Shown in pieces: positions 41,651 to 49,406 of a stretch of DNA of 56,553 bases. A program made the position numbers and the translations under genes. Source of the stretch: a virus; IMG/VR virus record IMGVR_UViG_3300022074_000047, positions 1 through 56,553 of that record. One strand, 5' to 3'. How positions within the stretch are numbered: position 1 is the first letter of the stretch; each line of letters begins with the position of its first letter. The notes beneath the pieces were generated by a model. The model saw only the letters and a list, made by a program, of their open reading frames with translations. It was not told the origin of the DNA and ran no database searches.

Positions 41651-42139
41651 ATGGCTGAAGAACAAAATGAAATGTTTGAGAATACTGTGAAGCGAACTTC
41701 TCGCGCTGAACAAACTAGGGAGAAAACGGTTAGGCGTAAACCATGGGCTCCCCCATCTATGTTAGACGCACCACCTGCGCCTGATGGTTTTAAGCATCGT
41801 TGGATCAGAGCGGAAACCCGTGGATACAATGATACAAAGAATATCAGTGCAAAAATGAGAGAGGGTTGGGAATTAGTTCGTAAGGACGAATTTCCTGATT
41901 TTGAAGCCCCTGTTGTAGACTCAGGTAAATATGAGGGTGTATTTGGTGTAGGCGGATTGCTTCTTGCTCGGATACCTGTTGAAACTGTAGCAGAAAGAAC
42001 GGATTACTTTTCACAAAGGAATGCGGACCAGATGACAGCAGTGGATCAGGACATGATGAGAGAGAATGCACATTCAACTATGACAATCAGTAAACCTGAT
42101 CGTCAGTCTCGCGTGACCTTTGGAGGTTCACAGAAATGA
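41651..42139 (+). CDS. Head-region protein, unknown
   Basis: The 162-residue protein has a basic N-terminus (VKRTSRAEQTREKTVRRK), then KPWAPPSMLDAPPAPDGFKHRWIR and a globular end with GGLLLARIPVETV. It lies between scaffold and decoration-like genes and is common at this position in marine phages. A minor head role is inferred. Confidence 0.6.
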   Translation: MAEEQNEMFENTVKRTSRAEQTREKTVRRKPWAPPSMLDAPPAPDGFKHRWIRAETRGYNDTKNISAKMREGWELVRKDEFPDFEAPVVDSGKYEGVFGVGGLLLARIPVETVAERTDYFSQRNADQMTAVDQDMMRENAHSTMTISKPDRQSRVTFGGSQK

Positions 42140-42163
42140 AACTTAAATTAATAGGAGGCCTAA

Positions 42164-42796
42164 ATGGCTAATAGTCTTACTGGAGGTTATGGTCTACGTC
42201 CTATTGGAATAACAGGTAGCGGTTACAATACAACGGGTACAACCATGTATGAAATCGCTAGTAACTATACTACTGCGATTTATCAAGGTGGGATTGTTAT
42301 TCCATTAGCGGGTGGAACCATAGCCATAACGGATCAAGCCGTTGCTCCCCTCGGTGTTTTTTATGGTGTGGAATTTGTTGACTCAGGAACAAAGAAAACA
42401 ACTTTTAAAAACTACTGGCCGGGTAGTAACAATGTAAGCGTCGATACAAACTTTCCTGTAAAGGCATTTGTATACGACAATCCAATGCAGCTATATAGCG
42501 TAGTTGCGGATGGAACAAACACTGATCGAGCGACCGCGCTCGCTGATACTTTTGCTAACTGCGATATGGCAAGTGTTAACAACGGTTCTACTAATACAGG
42601 TAGATCCTCTGATATGCTTGACATCAGCACAGCCGCAACAACTGCCGGACTAGATTTACGTATCTGTGGTCTTTATGAAGATGAAGGCAACACGGATTAC
42701 TCTGCCGTCGGACATCAGTACATAGTGCGATTAAACGCTCCATTTAACTCAGGTTTTGCTGCTGCCGTAGGCACCGCAGCGAATACCGGTATATAA
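42164..42796 (+). CDS. Probable head decoration or structural protein
   Basis: The 210-residue product is beta-rich, with MANSLTGGYGLRPIG, repeated GGTIAITDQAV and strand motifs, and few charged residues. It lies immediately before the major capsid gene, behind AGGAGG. A decoration protein or capsid stabiliser is inferred from its place and composition. Confidence 0.6.
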   Translation: MANSLTGGYGLRPIGITGSGYNTTGTTMYEIASNYTTAIYQGGIVIPLAGGTIAITDQAVAPLGVFYGVEFVDSGTKKTTFKNYWPGSNNVSVDTNFPVKAFVYDNPMQLYSVVADGTNTDRATALADTFANCDMASVNNGSTNTGRSSDMLDISTAATTAGLDLRICGLYEDEGNTDYSAVGHQYIVRLNAPFNSGFAAAVGTAANTGI

Positions 42797-42808
42797 GGAG
42801 GTTAAGTA

Positions 42809-43717
42809 ATGTCTGCAATTAGTAGAGCCCAACTAGCAAAAGAGCTAGAACCCGGACTTAACGCCTTATTTGGTCTTGAGTACGATAGATACGAAAATGA
42901 GCACGCAGAAATCTTTGATGAAGAGACTTCAGACAGAGCGTTTGAAGAGGAAGTCATGCTTGCAGGTTTCAGTACTGCGCCAACAAAAGAGGAAGGGGGC
43001 ACTGTGTCCTTTGACTCTGCGCAGGAAACTTTCACAGCACGCTATACTCACGAGACAATCGCTCTAGCTTTCGCTATTACAGAGGAAGCTATTGAAGATA
43101 ATCTTTACGATAGGTTAGCGTCCCGATACACAAAAGCACTGGCTAGATCCATGGCTCAGACAAAGCAGATTAAAGCTGCTTCTATTCTGAATAATGCGTT
43201 TAGTTCTACCAATGCGATTGGTGACGGAGCTGCGTTGTGTTCATCTTCTCACCCTTCATTAAACGGCAACCAGAGAAACCTTCTTTCTGTGGCTGCTGAC
43301 TTAAATGAAACATCATTGGAACAGATGTTGATTGACATCGCCGGTCTAACCGACGAGAGAGGTCTAAAGATTGCTGTTAGAGGTACAAAGCTAATCATAC
43401 CGAAAGAGCTTCAGTTTGTTGCGGAAAGAGTGTTGAACTCTAATCTAAGACCGGGAACATCCGACAATGACGCAAACGCCATCAATAACATGGGTATGCT
43501 ACCGCAAGGCGCTGTAGTAAACCATTTCTTGACGGATACGGATGCGTTTTTCATTAAGACAGATGCACCGAATGGCTTTAAATATTTTAATCGTGCACCG
43601 ATTAAGACAGCCATGGAAGGTGACTTTGACACTGGTAATATGAGATTCAAAGCTAGAGAACGTTATAGCTTTGGTGTTTCAGATTGGCGTTGTGTGTTCG
43701 GTACGCCGGGCGCATAA
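42809..43717 (+). CDS. Major capsid protein
   Basis: The 302-residue product has ALFGLEYDRYENEHAEIFDEETSDRAFEEE and AITEEAIEDNLYDRLASRYTKALARSMAQTKQ (split here). This is a pattern seen in major head proteins related to phage Mu gpT and marine podoviruses, with an HK97-type fold expected. AAGGAGG precedes ATG 42809. It is followed by a terminator, marking the end of the head operon. Confidence 0.82.
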   Translation: MSAISRAQLAKELEPGLNALFGLEYDRYENEHAEIFDEETSDRAFEEEVMLAGFSTAPTKEEGGTVSFDSAQETFTARYTHETIALAFAITEEAIEDNLYDRLASRYTKALARSMAQTKQIKAASILNNAFSSTNAIGDGAALCSSSHPSLNGNQRNLLSVAADLNETSLEQMLIDIAGLTDERGLKIAVRGTKLIIPKELQFVAERVLNSNLRPGTSDNDANAINNMGMLPQGAVVNHFLTDTDAFFIKTDAPNGFKYFNRAPIKTAMEGDFDTGNMRFKARERYSFGVSDWRCVFGTPGA

Positions 43718-43742
43718 TATTTCCTTCAAAACCTAAATAATC

Positions 43743-43772
43743 GAGGGCGGCTCTTGTCGCCCTCTTTTTTTT
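43743..43772 (+). terminator. Intrinsic terminator after capsid gene
   Basis: GAGGGCG pairs with CGCCCTC, followed by a T run. Confidence 0.85.
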
Positions 43773-43781
43773 GTGTATAAT
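43754..43781 (+). promoter_or_regulatory. Promoter embedded in terminator
   Basis: TTGTCG (43754-43759) lies in the terminator loop and arm; TATAAT (43776-43781) is 16 bases on. The gene at 43839 follows. Confidence 0.5.
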
Positions 43782-43790
43782 TAAACTACC

Positions 43791-43813
43791 TTGACAGTCA
43801 CATGGTGTGACTG
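43791..43813. promoter_or_regulatory. Operator-like palindrome with an upstream TTGACA
   Basis: CAGTCACA (43795-43802) and TGTGACTG (43806-43813) are perfect eight-base arms around TGG, overlapping a TTGACA (43791-43796). It lies downstream of the terminator-embedded promoter and upstream of the structural gene at 43839, a good place for a repressor site or mRNA hairpin. Confidence 0.45.
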
Positions 43814-43838
43814 ACATTGCCAAGACAAGGAGATAAAC

Positions 43839-44459
43839 ATGGGCAACTCAACTTTTTCCGGTCCAGTACGTGCGACCGGAGGTTTCAAAGCAGTAAATAA
43901 AGCAAGTGCTACGGGTGCTTTTACAGAAACAGGTTTTTCTATAAATTCAACTGGACAGCTTATTTCTTTAGGGACCAGAAAAATACAAACATTTGTAGGT
44001 ACTCTAGCCGCAACAGATACAAGTTCAGCGTATGGTGACGGTGATGTTCTAGTTGAATTAGGAACTCTTAACACAGACCATCCTGACGATCTTGTAACAG
44101 CCACTAAGTTTTTTATACATAAGGCTGTTGTGGGTATTACTACTGCCGCAGGTCAAACACTTGTTGGATCACTTCAACTGAGTGCTACCTCTGGCACAGC
44201 TACTAACGCAGCGGTATCTTCTGGCACAGAAATTGTTGGTGCAGGTGTGGCTGCTTTTTCTCCCACACTATCAGCAGCTCTATCTGTTACAGAGGTTGAT
44301 ATAAACTTCAATAATTCTGCCGGTAATTTTCACGTGTTTGAACCAAATGTTACGGCACCGATTGCAAGTAAACATCTGTACGCAGCCGCTACAACAACAC
44401 TTAATGCAGATGCAACTGCGGGAAGATTTACAGTAGAATTAGAATACTCAGTATTCTAG
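43839..44459 (+). CDS. Structural protein, unknown
   Basis: The 206-residue Thr/Ser/Ala-rich protein starts MGNSTFSGPVRATGGF and has beta-strand-like segments throughout. AAGGAG precedes ATG 43839. It is typical of capsid decoration proteins in marine phages. A structural role is inferred from composition and position. Confidence 0.6.
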   Translation: MGNSTFSGPVRATGGFKAVNKASATGAFTETGFSINSTGQLISLGTRKIQTFVGTLAATDTSSAYGDGDVLVELGTLNTDHPDDLVTATKFFIHKAVVGITTAAGQTLVGSLQLSATSGTATNAAVSSGTEIVGAGVAAFSPTLSAALSVTEVDINFNNSAGNFHVFEPNVTAPIASKHLYAAATTTLNADATAGRFTVELEYSVF

Positions 44460-44468
44460 GAGGGTAAC

Positions 44469-44873
44469 ATGGCTGATGCAGTAACCTCACAAACGCTTGT
44501 CGATAACGACAAAACCCTTGTGATGAAGTTTACGAACATTTCAGATGGAACCGGTGAATCTGCGGTAAAAAAGGTCGATGTTAGCGCCTTAAACACTAAC
44601 GGGCATGGTCAAACCTGCACAAATGTCACTATAGATAAGATATGGTGGCAGTGTATTGGCATGAAGGTTAGGATGTTTTTTGATGCTTCATCGGATGCTT
44701 TTATCATAGAGCTAGGCGAAAACCAAAGTGGTCATCACGACTACAGTGAGTTTGGTGGTCTTAAAAACAATGCGGGGTCCGGCGTGACTGGAGACATTGA
44801 TTTTACAACAGTTGGACACTCTAGTGCAGATACGTATACCGTCATCTTGATGATGCGTAAGAATTATGACTAA
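44469..44873 (+). CDS. Structural protein, unknown
   Basis: The 134-residue beta-rich product has NISDGTGESAVKKVDVSALN, WWQCIGMKVRMFFDASSDA and an aromatic-poor end. It follows the previous structural gene by nine bases. Its function is inferred as a minor virion protein. Confidence 0.55.
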   Translation: MADAVTSQTLVDNDKTLVMKFTNISDGTGESAVKKVDVSALNTNGHGQTCTNVTIDKIWWQCIGMKVRMFFDASSDAFIIELGENQSGHHDYSEFGGLKNNAGSGVTGDIDFTTVGHSSADTYTVILMMRKNYD

Positions 44874-45153
44874 AACTAGGCGAGACAAGCAACCGCCTAA
44901 AACCAAAAAGTATTTCCGCTCCACTAAATCTGGGGCGGGAATGACTAAAGCCGGGGTTGCTAAATTCAGACGCGACAATCCGGGAAGTAAGTTAAAAACG
45001 GCTGTTACAAAGAAGAAGAACCTGACAGCTAAAGATAAAGCAAGGCGTAAGTCATTTTGTGCACGAAGCGCCGGACAGATGAAGAAGTTTCCAAAAGCGG
45101 CTAAAAATCCAAATAGTCGTTTAAGACAGGCAAGGAGAAGATGGCGGTGTTAA
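44866..45153 (+). CDS. DUF6321-like basic protein
   Basis: The 95-residue basic protein has SGAGMTKAGVAKFRRDNPGSKL and LTAKDKARRKSFCARSAGQMKKF, the DUF6321 pattern known from phages. It has many Lys and Arg and would bind nucleic acid or capsid. The family has no assigned function. Confidence 0.65.
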   Translation: MTKTRRDKQPPKTKKYFRSTKSGAGMTKAGVAKFRRDNPGSKLKTAVTKKKNLTAKDKARRKSFCARSAGQMKKFPKAAKNPNSRLRQARRRWRC

Positions 45154-45353
45154 TTAAACAAGCTTTTGTTGGTGGTATTACCACAATGTCTCTAGGCGCA
45201 ATCACATGGATGACTGTGACCCTTATTAATGTAGATAAGGAAATAGCTGTGATGTCTGTCAAGATTGAACAAAACAACGCAATGTTAAAACCTTTATGGG
45301 AAGACTTTATTAAAAGGAGTGCAAAGTATGAACAGGCCGCAATCAAGAAGTAA
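45141..45353 (+). CDS. Small single-membrane-segment protein
   Basis: The 70-residue product has a hydrophobic N-terminal segment (AFVGGITTMSLGAITWMTVTL) and a helical C-terminus (KIEQNNAMLKPLWEDFIKR). It resembles small holin- or spanin-like proteins but lacks a clear match. It overlaps the next gene by 26 bases. Confidence 0.45.
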   Translation: MAVLIKQAFVGGITTMSLGAITWMTVTLINVDKEIAVMSVKIEQNNAMLKPLWEDFIKRSAKYEQAAIKK

Positions 45354-45573
45354 GGTAAATCTAGGGCGTGGAGCTTGTCCTGTGGTAAAGATGGCCAAGG
45401 GTGGTGTTGTCAAAATGAAAAAGGGCGGTAAGATTTGTCCCGAAGGTAAAGCATGGGCAAAGCGCACTTTTGATACATACCCAAGCGCTTATGCAAATTT
45501 AGCCGCAAGTAAATATTGCAAAGATCCAAATTATGCTAAGAAATCAAAAGGCGGAAAAAGAAAGGGTCGCTAA
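45328..45573 (+). CDS. KGG-repeat basic protein
   Basis: The 81-residue product is read from ATG 45328 (an earlier start at 45319 is less likely). It has MAKGGVVKMKKGGK and AKRTFDTYPSAYANLAASKYC, a pattern frequent in small basic marine phage proteins. Its end shares one base with the next gene's start. Nucleic-acid binding is inferred. Confidence 0.55.
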   Translation: MNRPQSRSKVNLGRGACPVVKMAKGGVVKMKKGGKICPEGKAWAKRTFDTYPSAYANLAASKYCKDPNYAKKSKGGKRKGR

Positions 45574-45833
45574 TGGGCGAACTTAAAAAATGGCTTAAAC
45601 AAGACTGGGTTCGTATTGGTACGGACGGAAGTATCAAAGGGAAATGTGGTACGTCTAAAGATAAAAAGAATCCAGACAGATGTTTGCCTCGTAGCAAAGC
45701 ACAATCTTTAAGTAAGAAGGAGCGTGCGGCTACTGCCAAGAAAAAGAAAAAAGCAGGGGCAAAAGGCAAGACAGTAGTTAAGAATACAAAACAGGCCGTA
45801 GTGCGTTTGGGTAATGGAGGTTTTGTGAGATAA
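45573..45833 (+). CDS. DUF5872-like basic protein
   Basis: The 86-residue product has KQDWVRIGTDGSIKGKCGTSKDKKNPDRCLPRSKAQSLSKKERAATAKKKKK (split here), matching DUF5872. It is very Lys-rich and ends NGGFVR, similar to neighbouring KGG proteins. No activity is known for the family. Confidence 0.65.
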   Translation: MGELKKWLKQDWVRIGTDGSIKGKCGTSKDKKNPDRCLPRSKAQSLSKKERAATAKKKKKAGAKGKTVVKNTKQAVVRLGNGGFVR

Positions 45834-46135
45834 TGGGAGCGGGACAAGCATACACTGGAGATGAAAGAAAATACATCAAAGCTATTGATGATTTTACCTC
45901 TAAAAAAATAAGTTATTCACAGTTTTTAGATAGAACAATACCCCTTAAAGATGTAAGCAGGAGAGTTAGAGACACTTTTACTGTGACAGGAAAAAAGTCT
46001 CAAGGGCTGCCTTTAGGATACGATAAGGGTGGTAAAGTTGAAGGAAATGAAGTAAATTTAAAAGGTAAACGTTTTATTGCACGAGGCTGTGGGGCAGTCA
46101 TGTCTGACAGGCGTAAGAAAACTTTGTATACTTAG
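45833..46135 (+). CDS. Small protein of the KGG gene group, unknown
   Basis: The 100-residue product has YDKGGKVEGNEVNLKGKRF and ends ARGCGAVMSDRRKKT, the kind of basic C-terminus seen in several marine phage proteins. It overlaps the preceding gene by one base. The function is unknown. Confidence 0.5.
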   Translation: MGAGQAYTGDERKYIKAIDDFTSKKISYSQFLDRTIPLKDVSRRVRDTFTVTGKKSQGLPLGYDKGGKVEGNEVNLKGKRFIARGCGAVMSDRRKKTLYT

Positions 46136-46144
46136 GAGAAACTT

Positions 46145-46396
46145 ATGAGAAAAAAGAAAACATATGCAATGAAAAGAGGCGGAGGTGTAAAGCCTCGTAT
46201 GATGAAAAAGGGTGGTAACGTAAAGCCAAGAATGATGAAGAAGGGCGGAAATGTAAAACCACGTATGATGAAAAAAGGTGGCAACATTAAAATGATGAAA
46301 AATGGTGGTGCTGCTAAAACTATGACGATTGCACAACTACGGGCCGAAGCGAAGAAAAAAGGAATGAAATTAGTTAAGGATACTAAAAAGGCCTAA
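46145..46396 (+). CDS. Tandem KPRMMKKGGNV repeat protein
   Basis: The 83-residue product has about three copies of an 11-residue unit (VKPRMMKKGGN) at residues 16-48, then a helical QLRAEAKKKGMKLVKDTKK end. The DNA repeats differ mainly at third codon positions while the protein units are near-identical. Lys/Arg/Met-rich repeats may bind DNA or virion RNA. No family is recognised. Confidence 0.5.
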   Translation: MRKKKTYAMKRGGGVKPRMMKKGGNVKPRMMKKGGNVKPRMMKKGGNIKMMKNGGAAKTMTIAQLRAEAKKKGMKLVKDTKKA

Positions 46397-46398
46397 AT

Positions 46399-47076
46399 TT
46401 GCCGTATTTACAGAGTAACATCCCGCATTTTAAATGTTGGGTGCGTCGAGAATATACACACAACCATGAAAAATATCATGGTGAGTTTTTGCACGCGATG
46501 GCTATTGCCGTCACGACAATGCCGAATAGGTGTTTGTCTTTTCAAGTAATATTTACTGGGTGTGAGAATGATGACGATGAGCCTAATGTGCACGGTGGTG
46601 CTATGTGGGCTCGTATGCCTATTACAGCGCTTGTTGGCGATTTTGATTTTGAAGGTTGGCCCGACCCTATGGAGACATATTTAGCACAGCCTTGGGACTG
46701 TGCCTCGCACCATCATGCTGTTTATACGTTAGATAGAGCAACTCCTTGTCCGTGGATGGCAAAGATAGGAGGGGAGTTTTATCCTGCTAAATATCATTTT
46801 ACTGTAGATTATACAGGCAGCGAGATAGCGGATGACCCTGCACAGCATAAACAAAGTCATGTTCTTACCTTATTAGATGCCGGCGACTACACCGGTAATA
46901 TTGTAGCCTTGCCAAACAACCGTGTTCGTGTTACTCATCCCGCATGGTTTGAGACGGGGGAGGGTCCGCCGGACTTTAAACCATCGCAGCATATACATTA
47001 CTCAAAGTCTGATTTAGATTATGTGTTGGACGTAAACCAAATTTTTGATAATATGTATGCAAACAAGGATGAGTAA
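46399..47076 (+). CDS. Structural-region protein with TTG start
   Basis: The 225-residue product begins MPYLQSNIPHFKCWVRREY; TTG 46399 is the only reasonable start, two bases after the previous stop. It has GWPDPMETYLAQPWDCASHHH and TVDYTGSEIADDPA. Proteins opening this way recur in marine phages beside head-tail genes. The function is unknown. Confidence 0.55.
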   Translation: MPYLQSNIPHFKCWVRREYTHNHEKYHGEFLHAMAIAVTTMPNRCLSFQVIFTGCENDDDEPNVHGGAMWARMPITALVGDFDFEGWPDPMETYLAQPWDCASHHHAVYTLDRATPCPWMAKIGGEFYPAKYHFTVDYTGSEIADDPAQHKQSHVLTLLDAGDYTGNIVALPNNRVRVTHPAWFETGEGPPDFKPSQHIHYSKSDLDYVLDVNQIFDNMYANKDE

Positions 47077-47745
47077 ATGGCCGTATCAGATAGCACAGAC
47101 TTCGAACTCGACGTTGCAGAGTACATCGAAGAGGCGTTTGAACGTTGTGGTTTAGAGGTCAGAACGGGTTACGATCTTAAATCTGCCAAGCGTTCTTTGA
47201 ATCTTATGTTAGCCGAGTGGGCCAACCGTGGTCTTAATCAGTGGACCATAACACAGACCACACAGGCGCTTACCTCCGGTACATCTACGTACAACCTGAA
47301 TACGAATGTGATTGATATACTTTCTGTTGTTGTAAGGCGTAGTAGCACAGACTTTGCTATGGAACGCATAAGCCGATCCACATATTTGGGCATACCAACC
47401 AAAAGTACAACAGGACGACCTAATCAATTCTTTTTGGATAGACAGATAACGCCGGTGTTAAAGATTTGGCCGACACCAGAGAATAGCACAGATACTATTA
47501 TATTTGACGCTCTTACACGTATGGACGATGCTGATACTTATATAAATACTATGGATATGCCTTTTCGATTTTTTCCATGTTTAGCAGCGGGACTCGCCTA
47601 TTACATAAGCATGAAGAGAGCGCCAAACAGAACACAGATGTTAAAAGCAGTGTACGAAGAGGAGTTTCAACGCGCGATGACTGAGGACAGAGACAGAGCT
47701 TCGTTTAATGTGGTGCCTCAGTATGAGTATTTTAGGAGTTCCTGA
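47077..47745 (+). CDS. Head-tail adaptor-like protein
   Basis: The 222-residue product has YDLKSAKRSLNLMLAEWANRGLNQW, then strand segments and a C-terminal helix (YEEEFQRAMTEDRDRASFNVVP). This arrangement is typical of P22 gp4/SU10-type adaptor proteins that dock on the portal. It starts right after the previous stop and overlaps the next ATG by one base. Confidence 0.6.
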   Translation: MAVSDSTDFELDVAEYIEEAFERCGLEVRTGYDLKSAKRSLNLMLAEWANRGLNQWTITQTTQALTSGTSTYNLNTNVIDILSVVVRRSSTDFAMERISRSTYLGIPTKSTTGRPNQFFLDRQITPVLKIWPTPENSTDTIIFDALTRMDDADTYINTMDMPFRFFPCLAAGLAYYISMKRAPNRTQMLKAVYEEEFQRAMTEDRDRASFNVVPQYEYFRSS

Positions 47746-48044
47746 TGGCTCGATTTGCACAAGGTAAACACGCTTACGCCATATCAGATAGATCCGGATT
47801 TCGTTATAGATATAAAGATATGCGTAAAGAGTGGAATGGCTCTCTTGTTGGCAAAGATGAGTTTGAGGCAAAACAGCCACAACTTGAGCCTTTTCCGACA
47901 GTGGTTGACTCCCAAGCCTTGAAAGATGCACGCCCCGATAGAAAAGAACCCAGAACCGTTCCGGTAGGGGCAGGGGGCTTTCCTAATAGAGGGGTGGAGA
48001 TTAGGGCATCTGCTCTACTTGGAGAGGTTACGGTAACAACATGA
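47745..48044 (+). CDS. Small neck-region protein
   Basis: The 99-residue product has FAQGKHAYAISDRSGFRYRYKDM and a PVGAGGFPNRG segment, a conserved marine phage small protein located between adaptor genes. It overlaps the next gene by four bases. Its role is unknown; neck assembly is suggested by context. Confidence 0.5.
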   Translation: MARFAQGKHAYAISDRSGFRYRYKDMRKEWNGSLVGKDEFEAKQPQLEPFPTVVDSQALKDARPDRKEPRTVPVGAGGFPNRGVEIRASALLGEVTVTT

Positions 48045-48691
48045 GCTTTACTTTTACACAATTAAAATCAGCTATACAGGACTATTCAGAAAACACCGAA
48101 ACAACTTTTGTTAGTAATTTATCTAATTTTATAAAGATAGCCGAAGAGCGTATATTAAAAAACGTACAGCTTAGTGTTTTTAGAAAAAATGCAACAGCCG
48201 CTTTTACGTCTAGTAACCAATTTCTAGCTTGTCCTGATGACTTTTTAACCCCTTTCTCGCTTAGTTTTACAGACAGTAGTAGCAATATAAACTTTTTAGA
48301 TTTCAAGGACGTTAATTTTGTACAAACGTTTACTCCAAACTCTTCTACCACGGGGTCGCCCCGGTTTTATGCTTTGTTCGATACCGATAACTTTATTGTA
48401 GCACCTACGCCTAGTAGCAGCTTTGCCGTAGAGTTGCATTATTACTACAGGCCAAACAGTCTTACTGCCGGTAGTGATTCGGGCACAACGTGGCTAAGTA
48501 CAAATGCGCCAAATGCCTTATTGTATGGTAGTTTATTGGAGGCGTATACGTTTATGAAAGGTGAGCCGGATGTGATGCAAAATTATGCACAAAGGTTTAC
48601 TGAAGCGGTGCAATCGCTTAAACTTTATGGCGAAGCAAAAGAGGTAACAGATTATTACAGAACCGGCATGGTTATGAGGGATAAACAATAA
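48041..48691 (+). CDS. Second head-tail adaptor-like protein
   Basis: The 216-residue product has LKSAIQDYSENTETTFVSNLSNFIKIAEERI and a C-terminal LLYGSLLEAYTFMKGEPDVMQNYAQRF (split here). Helices of this kind are typical of SU10-like phage adaptors (also the T7 gp11-type position). It would bridge portal and nozzle. Confidence 0.6.
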   Translation: MSFTFTQLKSAIQDYSENTETTFVSNLSNFIKIAEERILKNVQLSVFRKNATAAFTSSNQFLACPDDFLTPFSLSFTDSSSNINFLDFKDVNFVQTFTPNSSTTGSPRFYALFDTDNFIVAPTPSSSFAVELHYYYRPNSLTAGSDSGTTWLSTNAPNALLYGSLLEAYTFMKGEPDVMQNYAQRFTEAVQSLKLYGEAKEVTDYYRTGMVMRDKQ

Positions 48692-48975
48692 TGTTAATGG
48701 AACTACCAAAAACACCTATTGTTGATATACACACTACAAATAATAGGGGATTTACTCCTGAAGAGGTAGCAACAAGATGTGTAGATAAAATTGTTGAGAT
48801 AGGAGATAATGCCGCCCCTGAAATAAGGGACCAAGCGCGAGCGTTTAAAGAACATCTCCATAAAGTAATTACGCATTATATGAAAGAGGCTATTAAATCG
48901 GATCGAACCACTGTATATAATGCTATTAAAGATGCAGGGCATGAAAAACTTGCAGAATATATAAGGAGAATGTAA
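48691..48975 (+). CDS. Small helical protein, unknown
   Basis: The 94-residue product has a helix (RDQARAFKEHLHKVITHYMKEA) and ends helical (KDAGHEKLAEYIRRM). Such proteins sit beside adaptors in marine phages. It overlaps the next ATG by one base. The function is unknown. Confidence 0.5.
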   Translation: MLMELPKTPIVDIHTTNNRGFTPEEVATRCVDKIVEIGDNAAPEIRDQARAFKEHLHKVITHYMKEAIKSDRTTVYNAIKDAGHEKLAEYIRRM

Positions 48976-49406
48976 TGGCTATATCGCAAGCAATGTGTAC
49001 GTCTTTTAAAGTTGAGCTTCTTAAAGGAGTACATAATTTTACAAACAGCTCGGGTAATACTTTTAACATAGCATTGTATACTTCAAGTGCCAGTCTTGGG
49101 GCCGATACTACGGCTTATACAACAAGCAATGAAGTGTCGGGTACAAACTATACTGCTAAGGGTGGAGCCTTAACAAACGTTACGCCTACGGCGTCAAGCA
49201 CCACCGCGTTAACAGATTTTACCGACGAAACCTTTAGTAATGTAACCCTTACTGCAAGGGGAGCCTTGATATTTAATGATAGTGCTTCTGGTGATCCGGC
49301 GGTGTGTGTATTAGATTTTGGTTCTGACAAATCAGCGTCGTCAGGAGATTTTACCGTTGTCTTTCCGGCGGCTGACGCGAGTAACGCAATTATAAGGATA
49401 GCGTAA
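48975..49406 (+). CDS. Beta-rich structural protein
   Basis: The 143-residue product opens MAISQAMCTSFKVELLKGVHNF and has TFNIALYTSSASLGADTTAY, typical of conserved marine phage structural proteins. Composition is Thr/Ser/Ala-rich with strand patterns. It could be a collar or tail protein. Confidence 0.55.
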   Translation: MAISQAMCTSFKVELLKGVHNFTNSSGNTFNIALYTSSASLGADTTAYTTSNEVSGTNYTAKGGALTNVTPTASSTTALTDFTDETFSNVTLTARGALIFNDSASGDPAVCVLDFGSDKSASSGDFTVVFPAADASNAIIRIA

